From NCBI GenBank assembly GCA_025917655.1, contig CP084619.1, forward strand, positions 1,302,001-1,366,000: a stretch of DNA of 64,000 nucleotides, in the 5' to 3' direction. The notes below the pieces were generated by a model. It did not search any database. It saw only the letters and a list, made by a program, of their open reading frames with translations, and was not told the origin of the DNA. Of this stretch, positions 23,301-33,691 are shown one piece after another. Source of the stretch: Chlorella sorokiniana (Eukaryota; Chlorophyta; Trebouxiophyceae; Chlorellales; Chlorellaceae). The stretch's first letter is position 1, and each line of letters begins with the position of its first letter. The position numbers were made by a program, and so were the translations under genes.

Positions 23301-23834
23301 GGTGAGGCGCACGATGGGCAGTGCTGCGGCGCGAGACGGCTCGCCAGCGTTGACCACCGCCGCCGCCGCCGCGTCGCGGGGCTGCTTGGGCGGCGGCTTG
23401 AACTTGATGACTGGCTTCTTTCCCACCGGCACTCCCGTCGGCTTGCCTGTGGCCAACTTGATCTTCTTAATTGCGCGGGGAGCGCCAGCACCGCTGGCAG
23501 GAGCTTCGCGCTGTGGGGCAGCAGGCTGGGTGGGCGCCACTGCCGCCACTGCCGCGACTGGCTGGTCCCACTGCTGCACAGTCAGCTGGTGTGGAGGCTC
23601 TACCTTGGGCTGGATCGCCGTGGGAGCCACTTTCAGCTTGAGCTTGAAGGGCTTGGAGGGCGCTGGCTGGAGGGGCTGTGCAGCGCTGGGCGCCGGTTGC
23701 GCGATGGGTGGCCACTGCTGGCTAGGAGCACGTAACATCCCATCCTGCTGCTGCTGAGCCGCACCGCTCGGCTGGAGGGAGCCGCCGGGTGCCGCTCCCT
23801 CCCCGCCCGTTTTCACCTTGAGCTTGAACTTCAT
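20374..23834 (-). CDS. Bromodomain protein (BRD7/9-like, chromatin)
   Basis: This is a nuclear acetyl-lysine reader resembling the plant bromodomain proteins found with SWI/SNF complexes. ATG 23834 begins a Lys/Pro/Ala-rich region (MKFKLKVKTGGEG; KPFKLKLKV; IKKIKLATGK; KKPVIKFKPPPK). Then comes a bipartite NLS with an acidic run (PRKKRRLADDDDFDDDF and RRPKRSRSELKEL, about 23205-23095). The bromodomain is split over four exons: FERLLARCQKKDVHSMFKEP (about 22480-22420), GYFSVIKRPMDFSTMRSKAQ (about 22130-22070), LMFSNALTYNAEGGNVHNYA (about 21900-21845, with the ligand-binding Asn of the YN pair) and RIVELAM. Downstream are GKTDFRSSATITRKHNAAVK, a Pro run and a Met/Pro/Gly-rich tail. One missing C in CCCC (20449-20452) would carry the frame past TGA 20442 to 20374. 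ATG choice is good. Confidence 0.85.
22182..22267. repeat. 27-base minisatellite in a bromodomain-gene intron
   Basis: Two near-perfect copies and one diverged copy of a 27-base G-rich unit containing GGTGAAGACGGTTGGGG lie inside the intron that splits the bromodomain. A GT-rich stretch precedes them. Confidence 0.8.
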
Positions 23835-24244
23835 GAGAGCTAAAGGGCTTGCGAGCGGCCCTAGTGGGCCAGAGCCCGGCCGCTTCGCAAGAGCACCACC
23901 AGGTGCTGCGCGAGTGCCTGGCCAGCCCTGACAGTAACCCTGAAAAACAGTGATTGTCAAGGGTGGCCACCCACGTAGACCGATTCCAAACGAGCAGGCA
24001 AGGAAGCAACAGCAGGCTGCAGCGGGCATGTCGTAAACCGCGCTGTGCGCAGCATCAACAGGCTAACTTGTTGCATTGATTTACTTCATATCTTTTCACT
24101 GTCGATATATGTCCCATTCACGAGAGTAGTGTGGTGACGTATTTCAGACTGATACCTACTGCATTCAAAAGAGCTTGGACGGGCGGGGCAACATGCCCAA
24201 GGTGGGATTCACGCAGTCTTACACCCTTGGCTGAAACATGGAGC
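23835..24244. other. Intergenic region upstream of the bromodomain gene
   Basis: This holds the presumed promoter and 5' UTR of the bromodomain gene and the 3' UTR of the U-box gene. An AT-rich core near 24060-24130 stands out. No gene is seen. Confidence 0.45.
24219..24223 (-). terminator. Putative poly(A) signal TGTAA of the U-box gene
   Basis: Minus-strand TGTAA starts 22 bases past the stop codon at 24245, a typical chlorophyte spacing. Confidence 0.5.
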
Positions 24245-26105
24245 TCAAGCACAGTGCAAGCCCTCCTTCAGCAGCTGGCGCAGCGCGTGGTTAGGCCGCC
24301 AGCCCGCAAACGCCAGCGGCTCGCCCGTCAGCGGCGAGCAGGCGCTCTGCCGCAGCCATGCCTCCGCTGCGCTGCGCTCATAGCTGTGCCCATCCGCCAG
24401 CACAACAGGCTCGCTCATCAGGCAGCCGGTCAGCGGGCAGGCCAGCACCGCTTGCAAATGGCGAGGCAGGTGTGCAGGGGGCCCAGGTGACGATGCTGTG
24501 CCTGTGTTGCCTAGGCCCACTGCCTGCTGCTCCTGTGGCTGCTGCTCCTGTGGCTGGTCTCCATCATCTCTACTGCTGGGAGCTGGAGGCTTGGCAGCAG
24601 GCGCGGCAGGGAACGAGCCTGGAAGCAGCTGAGCTAGCAGGGCTGCAAGCGAATCTTCTTCGCTCTCTGCTGCCAGCCCAGCCGTCTCTGCTGCTTGCGG
24701 TTCGCTGGCCGCTGGCAACCCGACACATGAGCTGGCCGACGGGTCTGCAGGCACAGCATGCTGCTGCTCCAGCGCAGCCTCCGGACCGCACTCTGCTGCG
24801 GGTGCGGCAGCCACCATCGTGTCTGGTGCCACTGGCTGCAACACCGCTTGCTCTGGCGCTGCTGCGTGTTGCAGGCAGGCTGCTGCTGCTGGGTCTGGCG
24901 GTGCTGCCGCATCTTTCAGCTTCTTCTTCTTCTTCTTCTTCTTACTGCCCTGGGGGACAGATGCATCGGGGCTCCAGGCCCTTGCTGCTGAGGCCTGACG
25001 GCTATCGCCTGCTGCTGCTGCTGCTGCTCCTTCTCCTGGCGGCACACCCGCTCCAGCTCCTCCCGCCGACGCGCCTCCTCCTCCAGCTGCCGCTGCCGCT
25101 CAGCCACGCGTGCCGCTTCCGCTTCCGCTGCAGCGGCCTGCTCCTGCGCCTTCTTCTCCTTCTGCCTCTGCCTCTTGGCTGCCTTTTTGGCCTGCAGCGC
25201 TGCCTGCTGAACCTCCGCCTCCTCCTCCAGAGCCAGCAGCGCCGCGGCCGCCGCCTCGGCCTCGCGCTGGCAGCACCAAAACGATCGTTCAGATGACTGG
25301 CAGTTCACCAGACACTCGCAACTAGCAGTCTGCAGCAGTGCCTCCCCTCTCCCTAACATTCAGGTCGCGAGTGGCTCACCCGCCGGCGCTCCATGGCAGC
25401 AGCCTCCTGCTCGAAGTGTTCGTCAACCGCCGTTCTTGCAGCCCCCAACGTTTTCTCCAAAGCAGCCCATGCAGCCTGCTCCGCAGCAGTTGCGCGGGCA
25501 CTGTCCAACTGCAGCCCCTCGTATGCTTTGCCTCCAGAGGCGGCGCCCGCCAACACCGCCTCCAGGCACTTGATAGCGACTGGGGTTTCCTGCCACGGAC
25601 AACAGCAGAGGCAGGCTGGAGGCTGGAGTGCAGCATGCTCAGCTCATCCGCTGTTGGGAAGAGGAGGCTGCAACAGGTCATGCCGCATCTTGCTCAACAG
25701 GAGCCCAAGCGCAGCCCTCCTGCATCATGTGCTCACCAGCGAGAGGAGGCACTCCACGACGCCAACCGCCTCTCCTACGAAGGCCGCCAATTTGAACATG
25801 CATCTACTTTCTAGGTCCCGTTCTGAGGCTCCCTGCATGCATGGGGCCGCGCATGGGGGTAACCACCAAGCCGGGCCCGCCTCCAGCACCTCTGGTGCAA
25901 GCTGCGCAAGAGCCTGTGACTTACGCCGCCTCCAGCCAAGCCACTGGAGACCATGGCCGCCCGAAAGAGGTGAACCTGCAAACAGAGCCTGACGGCAGGA
26001 AGGCAGGCAGACAGACAAGGACGCTTGCAGCAAGGAAACGTCGGCGGCAGAGGAAACGCCGCCGCCGGCAGCTGTGGCACATGCCCAGCTTAGCGCGCCT
26101 GTCAT
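24245..26105 (-). CDS. U-box E3 ubiquitin ligase with coiled coil
   Basis: This is a probable E3 ligase with a C-terminal U-box: LACPLTGCLMSEPVVLADGH (about 24450-24392), SYERSAAEAWLRQSACSPLT and AFAGWRPNHALRQLLKEGL, stop at 24245. Upstream exons give FKLAAFVGEAVGVVECLLSL (about 25800-25740), DELSMLHSSLQPASAVV, KCLEAVLAGAAS and a helical block up to AVDEHFEQEAAAMERRR (about 25390). A long charged coiled coil follows (AEAAAAALLALEEEAEVQQA, AKRQRQKEKKAQEQ, ARRREELERV, about 25260-25040) with Gln and Lys runs (24923-24944 encodes eight Lys). An intron or frame slip near 24980 joins coil to tail, and another slip near 25590 is likely. The ATG at 26105 is tentative. No kinase domain is seen. The substrate is unknown. 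Confidence 0.78.
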
Positions 26106-26527
26106 GGACGACGACTTGGCAGGCACAGATGGCCGGACAAGAGGCGAGTCTCACCGCTTTGCTTCGGTCGTCGCCTGGCCGGCGAGCCTGAAGACGCCTC
26201 GATCCAGCATGGCCGGCCGGCAATGGCCCTCATGCCTGCAGGGCAACACCAGCAGGGCACAAAAGCGTGGGTGGCTGAGGTGGAAGGGCTCCCGTGCAGG
26301 CTCCCGCGACCGGCGGGAGGTGGGCAGGGCGAGGATGTCACTGGTGCAGTGCCGCCGAATGCGAGCGTCTGACGAGCGGGATGGGGGTCTGCGTGAATTT
26401 TTCCGTCAACCTCCAGCAGCGGCTCTGACCCCACCCCCATCCGCCCCACAGCTGCCACCCTATCAAGAACAGGCTGTCTGGCTGGGCCCTGTGCACAAGC
26501 TGCAAGCAGCGTGCAACGCTGGTACGC

Positions 26528-29500
26528 TCACTCCACAAGGTGCCGGACCAGAGGCAGCCAGCAGAACATGTCGTCCTCCTGCCCCTCCTTCGCTGTTTCC
26601 ATGGCTTGCAGGCCCGCCTTGTAGATCGTCATGATGTGGGCTGCGGCAGGGTTGCGCAACGTGAGCAAGGTGTGCGGGAGGCACGCTCGCATGCTGCCTG
26701 GAGGCGGTGGGCGGCAGCGCGGCGAGGCAGCGCCGCACCCGTACTGCTCCCAAGCGCCGAGCGCTGGATCGCGTCATGCTTAATGGCCGTGCGAACCAGG
26801 ATGAGGGTGGCCCCAAGCAGCGGCCAGACGGTTTTTCCCTGGAGGTGCAAGGGGGCAGGCAACGGCGCGGGAGGTGGGCAGGGTGTGAAGCGGCTGCGCT
26901 CCACAGCAAGCTTGCCCAACGCAGCAGGAGGTAGGCTGTCAGGGCTGGCAGGCCAACTGAGCCGGTGATTATTGATCAGGCTGTCTGGCATGCAGCCAGC
27001 CAGAGTTTTGGGGTCAAGTGGCTGAGTGACAGGCATGCATGCTCACCGATGTCAGCATCTTGCGTGTGTCTTGGGGCAAGCAGCAACGGACGAGACAGGC
27101 CCACTGCACCATGTTCATGAGGGTTGCCAGCGGCGCTGCATGCTTGACATCCGCCGCCACGTCAGCTGCGAAGCGCTGGCCCAGAGGTACAGGCTCTGCA
27201 AAGTGTTTGTTGTCTTTCAGTGTGTGTGTGTGTGGGTGGGTGGGTGGGTGGGGGGGCGCCAGGCACGGGTACAGTTGCGCGAAGAGGTTGCAGCATGCCG
27301 CGGCAGCAGAGGCACGCAAGGTGGGCCTGGAGAGCAGCAGCAGGGCATGCCAGGGCCCAGGCGCACCGTCGGCCTCCCGCTCCGAGACAAGGGCTATTGA
27401 AGCCAGCAGGCTGGCGCCGTTGCGCATCATGGCCAGCACCCGCGTGGGCAGGTGGGGGGATGTCCGGGCTGCAGCCTGCGTGGGGGGTTGGCAGACTGGC
27501 AGAGTGGGGTGCAGGGACAATGCGCAGCCATGCAGTTGCAAGTTAGGCAGCGGACCAGCCAGGGGCTGCCATGGGCCACCGTAACGCCAGGGCGTGAAGC
27601 CGCCGCACCTCTGACGGCAGCGGGCCCCGGGTCAACACCATGCCCAGCACAAGCGGAACGCCGCCCCGCCCCACAAACTCGCGGCAGTTGGCCTGAGGGG
27701 CAATGATACAGACGTGGGGAGGGCTGCAGGTGAATGCGCGCAGGCCTGCCGGTGTCGCGGATGCGCCTGAATGGCGGCGGCAGCGTAAGCGAGCCTACCG
27801 CGCTGTAGGTCGACGGGCAGCAGGCCGCCTCCAGCAGCCTCATCAGCAGCTTGGCAGTGGTCCACCTTCGGCAGCACCAGCCGCGCACGGGTCAGGTCAG
27901 GACAAGCGGCGGCGTTGCGCTTGCGCGGGGCAGGCATCGCCAGCCCCTGACCTCACAAGGTCATCTCGGCTGGCCCCGCCCCGCCCCACCTGTTGGGGCT
28001 TTCGTCTTCCACGATCACATCTACGCTGGGCAGGGGACGCAGCGCATCCAGGCAGGCGGCCACGCCCCGCGCTCCAAATGCTTCGCGGGCAGCCTGCACA
28101 GTGCCGGGGCAGCCGAGCACCTGGTGGGTGGGGCTGTCGGAACAGATGCAAGCACTGCCTCCCAAGCATGCAAGCCTGCGTACGCCACCAAGGCCAGCAG
28201 TGACAACACAGGCGGGCCAGCCGCTTGCGGCGGAGGGGGCCCACCTTGCCCTCCTTGTGGTGAGTGAGCATGCCGAGGGCCAGGCGTGCCACATCTTGCA
28301 GCACACACTCGAACATCAGCTGGCAGGCAAAGCTTGGCTGTGGGTGGCCGCTGCGGTGCAGCAGGCCCTGCAAGGACGGGAAGGGCGCAGGGAACGCTGG
28401 GGATGCGTGGAAGCGTGTGCAATTGCGGCTGCAAATGTGTGTGTTTGAAATAGGGGGAGGGGGCGGCGCGGGGGCGCGGGTAGCGCAACTCCCAGTCAAG
28501 GAGCTACGCAGGCCATTCTGATTATGCATGGTACAAAGGCAGGCAAGCGGTATGATGCAGGCTGGGCCAGTAGGCTAGGGGATTGGGCTGCAGCGCCGCA
28601 AGGAACGGGAGAGGCAGGGACCAGCAGTCACCTCCAGGAGGGAGAGGAGGGAGCCCATGCCGCCCCTTTTGATGAAGGTTGACATCTGGATGCTGTGCTG
28701 CAGGGGCGGGAGGCGGGCGGGCACATAGCACACATCGCATTAACGCCTGCACCACCTCTTCCAAGGACAGGTCGGTGCCTGGCCGAAGAAGGCGGCCCGA
28801 AGCACGCTACAAACCTTGATGAGGGGTTGCAAGAGCCCCAAGGAATGCTTGAGGGTCCCCAGTATGCTGGTGAACCAGCGGGGCACAGGGTCCTGGGAAG
28901 ACATGTCCTCCCCATGTCATCTTCAAACTCCTGCGGCACATCATACAGGCATATCCTGCGTGGCAGGATGTGCACGAAAGGTGATCCCACTGATCGCTGC
29001 AGGGGCGAGCTGCCCCACAGAAGCCGAAGTGGCAGCCAGCCAGGGCTCAGCATCTGCTGCAGCTGTGCTTTCCACCCCAGCAGACAGAAGGGCACCGAGG
29101 GTGGTCAGTGAGCGCTGCAAGGGCAACCATCGCCCGGCTTTGCCTTGTGATCTTGTTGAACGCAGCTGTGAGCCCGCCCATCACTTCTTCTTTGTCCAGC
29201 GCAGCGCAAGCCAAGGCCAGCAAGTCTGGGTCGGGCGCCTTCCAGGATCCCAATCCTCCAGCAGCACAAAAGCGGGCGCCGGAGCTGGGTGGGGGTGGGG
29301 TTGGGGGAAGGGCGGCGGCGGCAAGTTGCAACGTGGCGGCAGGCCAGGCATAAAAAACCAAGCTGGCGCACTTGGGCTGCGGGGTGGTAGCTGCCCGCAG
29401 GCAACTGCAAAGCACGCGCGCAGCAGCATAATCAGCTTCAAGCCCCACCCACCCAGGGTCAGCGCCTCAGCAAGCTGGTAATCGGTGACCGCCACGCCAT

Positions 29501-31066
29501 CTCCAAAGTCGATGTGTACTGCAAAGGGCAGGCAGCAAACGCGTGCTTTCACATAAAGGTGGCTGCGCAAGCACCAAGGCGAGCATATCAGGGCAAGCGA
29601 ACAGCACGCTGAAAAGCATGACGTGGCTCGCCGCAGACAAGGCCCCCACTGTGGCGCGATTGGCACACCTATCCATTCGCATATTTGTACCATGGCTGGG
29701 ACCAGCCAGGTCCACACTGCTTTGGTGGCCTGCGCATCCCTGTCAGAGCAGGCCAGGGGGGCAGGCGGTCAGATCGGTGTGAGGATCGAGGGGGCCCGAG
29801 CCGCGCAAGCTCCAGGCACCTGGGGCACTCTGGCCACGGCAGCTGTGCCTGTGCCCAGGCATTCTGTTCATCTTCAGCCAGTCCCTTCACTTGCCATCCT
29901 GAGGTCAACAACACCCCCCAGCTCTGTGCACACTCATCCCCCCCCCCCCAACAACAACAACAACACAAGACACGCAGTGCCTTTGGGCTTTCTGGCTAAC
30001 AGCAAACCATGCAGTTGACCCTCAACCCGGCCCACCCACCCGCACTGCAGCATGTCCAGCAGCAGGAAGGAGCAGGCCCTGCACAGGTCGCTCATCAACG
30101 GCTGGTACGCATCCACGGTGTCGCCCCCCTCTTCGTCATACAAATACCGCGCCTCCATCGCCATCCGGTGCACAATGCCTGCAACAGCGGCGAGGGCAGG
30201 GCAGCTCCTGGGCCTGGCCGCGCAGGGGAAGCAGCAGGGCAGAGGGTGTGCGTGGGCGCGGCGCCGCACCTTTCTCTTGGCACATGAGCATGCCAACCGC
30301 ATCTTGCAACTGCTCAGGGTGGTTTCGCCGCCAGCACTTCGCCACATGCTTGGCCAGCACTACGGCATACACACAGAGGTCGTACATCTCGCTGGGAGGA
30401 TAAGAAGGCGGCTGCAGCGGGCTGCCACCCTCCTCCTCCCCGCTGGTCGGCGAGCCGCTGCCGTCGTCGCTGTCTGCTTCAGCGCCGCTGGCCTCGCCAT
30501 GCTTGCCCCAGGCGCAGAGGCCTAGCAGCGCCCGCAACAGAGTCGCCACGGCCGCTTCTGCCTCCATTCCTGCTGCGAGACGGCTGCACGGGGCACGCGC
30601 GCATCGAAGGGCAAGCATAAACACCCGCACACGTGTGCATTGAGGGGCGTGCGGGGCGGCGGCGTGCATGCAGCACTTGCTGGGCGCAGTCCAGCTCAGG
30701 AGCATTCTTACTCACTCCTGCAACCAGCTGGCCGCCATGGCTGCCAAGGGCCCAATGCCGCCAAACCCCATGCAACGGTCACCGACATCGACGTCGTCTA
30801 AGAAGAGCTCGGCGCCCCACAGGATGCAGCAGCGCGTGTGGATGGTCCTCGCTGCCTGCCGCTGCTCGCTTGCCTTGCCACTCAACAAGCTGGTGAACAC
30901 CGCATCCAGCTCTTCCCAGGCACGCCATCCAGACTTGAAATACCGCAGGAAGGCTGCAGGGGGTGGGGATCAAGTCAGCAGTCAGCGCCAGAAAACGGCC
31001 GACAGGCGGGAGACGGCCCGCTTCTGGCGGGCGGTCGCGCGTATCAGGAAACCGTCGCTCGAGCAT
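26528..31066 (-). CDS. Large helical (ARM/HEAT-like) protein, unrecognised
   Basis: I do not recognise the family. Coding exons are clear by helical composition and splice sites: FLRYFKSGWRAWEELDAVF to MAASWLQE (about 30950-30715, followed by GTGAGT); EAAVATLLRALLGLCAWGKH and MYDLCVYAVVLAKHVAKCW (about 30560-30310); ARYLYDEEGGDTVDAYQPLM (about 30150-30092) with LCRACSFLLLDMLQC; VGALSAASHVMLFSVLFACP; VHIDFGDGVAVTDYQLAEAL (about 29515); LTTLGALLSAGVESTAAADA (about 29110); LMFECVLQDVARLALGML (about 28320); GVAACLDALRPLPSVDVIV (about 28065); a segment CREFVGRGGVPLVLGMVL (about 27680); MMRNGASLLASIALVSE (about 27430); HAAPLATLMNMVQWACLVRC (about 27150); and the C-terminal EGQEDDMFCWLPLVRHLVE, stop 26528. 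Stacked helices suggest an armadillo-type scaffold. ATG 31066 is tentative. Confidence 0.6.
29938..29967. repeat. Poly-C followed by (AAC)n tract
   Basis: A run of about ten C is followed by AAC triplets inside an intron of the large helical gene. Confidence 0.7.
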
Positions 31067-31479
31067 ACGTGGATCCTTGTTAACATTCTCTGCTCATACA
31101 AGCGTCCGGCGCTCCAGTCGCGGCGAACGAATATTGTTCTCACACTCGAGGGGATCATCGTCAGGGTAATCTATCACAATATCATCAAGGAAGCCGCAAT
31201 GGGGGACAGCCCAAGTGAAGGCTCGTTCAACACAACACTCGTCCCCATCGCAGCAATGACACCTTGCTTGCTGTTCAGGGCACACTCCCCAACAACACCG
31301 AGTACACTAGACTTGACGGCTGCTCCGAGTAGCACGGTTGTCCAGCAAGAAGACCTTGTGGCGCCATCGTGGCAGAGCCAGCTGGACAGTTGAATGCGGT
31401 CAAGGCGGTGCGCAAACCGCTGTAGCAGATCATGTCCTGGGTCTGCATGTAGCTCTTCTAATTCGGCTAAAATCTCAAA

Positions 31480-31615
31480 CACAAGGCCAGCCCTCCTCAA
31501 GACAAGCGCTGCGGGCGCAATCGGGCTGCTTACCAGCAAACGCCATCGGCTCGCCGTCAGCGGCGAGCGGGCGCTCCGCCGCAGCCAAGCCTCCGCTGCG
31601 CGCGTAGATGCATCC
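31480..31615 (-). pseudogene. Degenerate duplicate of a U-box C-terminus
   Basis: The plus-strand bases at about 31535-31605 match those at about 24307-24380 inside the intact U-box gene nearly base for base, with a few mismatches and one missing C. The minus-strand frames give RAAEAWLRRSARSPLTA and, one frame over, DGEPMAFAGKQPDCARSACL. The intact gene reads RSAAEAWLRQSACSPLTG and EPLAFAGWRPNHALRQLL. The conserved first half of the U-box is absent. It lies on the same strand as the intact copy, about 7.2 kb further right, with the large helical gene between. It looks like the remnant of a tandem duplication. An open frame continues to about 31370 (LAELEELHADPGHDLLQRF) but has no recognisable partner. 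Confidence 0.75.
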
Positions 31616-31923
31616 ATACAAAAATGCGGTGGAATCGCTGTTTAGAACATTCAAAGGCCAGTCCAGCACACCCGGCCAACGCGCAGGGAAAGGTCGGCAT
31701 TGGCAGGCATTGACACTCTGGCGTCCACCCACACGGCCCGCCTGCTGCGACTTGGAGCCCTGTTGAAACCTCTGTGCAGTCCAAACTGGGCACATGGCCA
31801 GGCCACAAGTGTAAGGGATATCTCAGCCATTCCAATGTATGCTAAGTGCCCATCCATGGGGCGGCCAGCTAGGCAGGACTTGCATTCCAGCACAACCTCT
31901 GTGCATCCACCGCTAAGTGATCC
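31616..31923. other. Intergenic region, no supported gene
   Basis: This lies between the U-box remnant and the RING gene. I see no convincing ORF, repeat or RNA gene. It should hold the RING gene promoter. Confidence 0.4.
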
Positions 31924-33379
31924 ATGCAGTGCGATGACTCTGCATTGCAGCCGGTATCAATGCCCGCATCCCCACCCATCAGTCGAGGGTCTCTAGTGCG
32001 TGTCCTGGCCGTGGCCTTGGCAGGGTCTCTTCTGGGCTGGTGCCTTGTGCAGCTTCCGCTGGGTTCCAAGAAGAAATTTAGCATTCTGCAGGAGGCTGGT
32101 TGCCCCCAATTTCCTGGGCTGCACTGGAGGCTCTGGCAAGCGGAGGCGAGTCCCTGCCAGGCGGGAGACTGCAGAAACTGTTTTGGCAGCGCAACATAGT
32201 CCAAATTTGACTTCTGCATCGCGCGACAGTTTCCAGCATTGTTCTGGTCAAGGCGCTTCCTTTCCTGCAGGTCACGGCGCCGTGCTTCAGCGGGACGATG
32301 CCCAGGCTGCAGCATGCCAGCTTGCAGCTCTCATTGCGAAAGCTGAGCATCACAACCTTCCTCCTCACGCAGAAGAACAGCTTTGGGGCACGCATCGCGC
32401 AGCTGTCAAGGTGCAATACTGCCGCCGACCGAGTGCCTCGTTGGCACTGACTAGCGGTGTTGACCTCCTGATCACACAACTTGTTGCAGGCATGCAAGTC
32501 AAGACCCAGCACTGCAATTTGCAATGTGCCTACCACCTGGCCAGGGACAAAGCCTTGGCTCGCCCGCCTCCTCAGCGCAGCAACAGCATCTGCAGCAGCA
32601 CCGCCCAGCCAGGCAGGGTCAGAGGCAGATAGCAGCAACGCCGCTGTGATTGCTGCAACCGCCCGCCACCTACGTAAAGGCTGCGCGGCCGCGACATGTG
32701 CCACTGCCTGGGCAGTGCTTGACGCAGTAAAGGCCTTGGCCTGGGCAGTTGACTGCATCCTTGGAGCAATTGAGGCGCTTCTGCTGGGCGCCTGCCGGCT
32801 GCTGCGCATGCAGCCAGTGTTTGCGGCGTCCATGGTGTGGAGCGCAGCCTCTCAGCTGGCCGTTGGCATGCTCAAGGCTGTGTCATGCATGGGCGCTGCA
32901 GCCTTCACCCTGCTGACTGGGGTGCTGGCACTGGTGCTGGCGCCCCTGGCCCTGCTTGCATCAGTCGTGCAGCTGGCAGCCGCCATCACAGCAGCATGCA
33001 GCATGGCAGCTGCAAAGGCAGCAGGAGCAGCTGCGGCACTGGTTGTTGCCCCTCTGGCCGTCTGCGTCTGCATCACCAGGCTGGCGCAGACGTCGCAACG
33101 CGCGGCCCGCCCCCAGCCGCAGTGCACAGCGCAACCGCACCAGCTTCGCAGCGAGCTCAGCGAGTTGCGTGGGATTGCCCCACCTGCCCCATATGTATGG
33201 ACACAGTCCAGCCGCAGGATGCGTTCACCCTGGGCGGGTGCAAGCACCAGTACTGCACGCCCTGCCTGCTGCAGTACGCACGGCTGCGCTTCGAAGCTGG
33301 GCGGCCTCTGCAGTGTGCGATCTGCCGTGCCACCCTGCCCTCACACGACACACAGACCCTGCGGCTGATTCTGAGCTAA
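31924..33379 (+). CDS. Membrane-anchored RING finger protein
   Basis: This is a probable membrane E3 ubiquitin ligase. The C-terminus is a C3HC4 RING: CPICMDTVQPQDAFTLGGC, KHQYCTPC and LQCAICRATLP (33190-33340), stop TAA 33377-33379. It is preceded by hydrophobic helices: TLLTGVLALVLAPLALLASV (about 32910-32970), AAGAAAALVVAPLAVCVCI and ALAWAVDCILGAIEALLLGA (about 32733). An exon at about 32270-32410 encodes LAALIAKAEHHNLPPHAEEQ. A signal-anchor-like start (VRVLAVALAGSLLGWCLVQL, about 31997) follows ATG 31924 or 31960. The RING lies one frame away from the membrane region, with no intron visible between about 33090 and 33165, which suggests a single-base slip. RING assignment is firm, the 5' structure tentative. 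Membrane and substrate are unknown. Confidence 0.75.
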
Positions 33380-33691
33380 AACTGGTGTGAACAGGTGTCT
33401 GCTGCTCTGGCTTGCTGATATGTACAATAACAGACAAACTCCACAACTGCCTCTTTAACAGCGTGGAGCCTGCCTTCCGCCATCGGGCTGGAACTGTCTG
33501 CACTCCCTCGTCCAAACCTTCACCGCTGAGATCACTGTTGCTGCCAATGGATTGTTAGCAAGCTTACAAGCCAGGTCATGAAATTTCAGTCAACACACGA
33601 GGGCGCAGCAAGGTGCCTAGAAGGACGAGCGCGCTCGTGCTGCCCGTGGTAAGGGCAGGGAGCGTCGATCGCTTGCGCACGGTCGCGGCTC
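33380..33691. other. Convergent 3' UTR region
   Basis: This lies between the RING stop (+) and the anthranilate synthase stop (-). It has lower GC, no coding support and one minus-strand TGTAA at 33564-33568. Confidence 0.5.
33564..33568 (-). terminator. Putative poly(A) signal TGTAA of the anthranilate synthase gene
   Basis: Minus-strand TGTAA lies about 125 bases past the stop codon at 33692. Confidence 0.45.
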
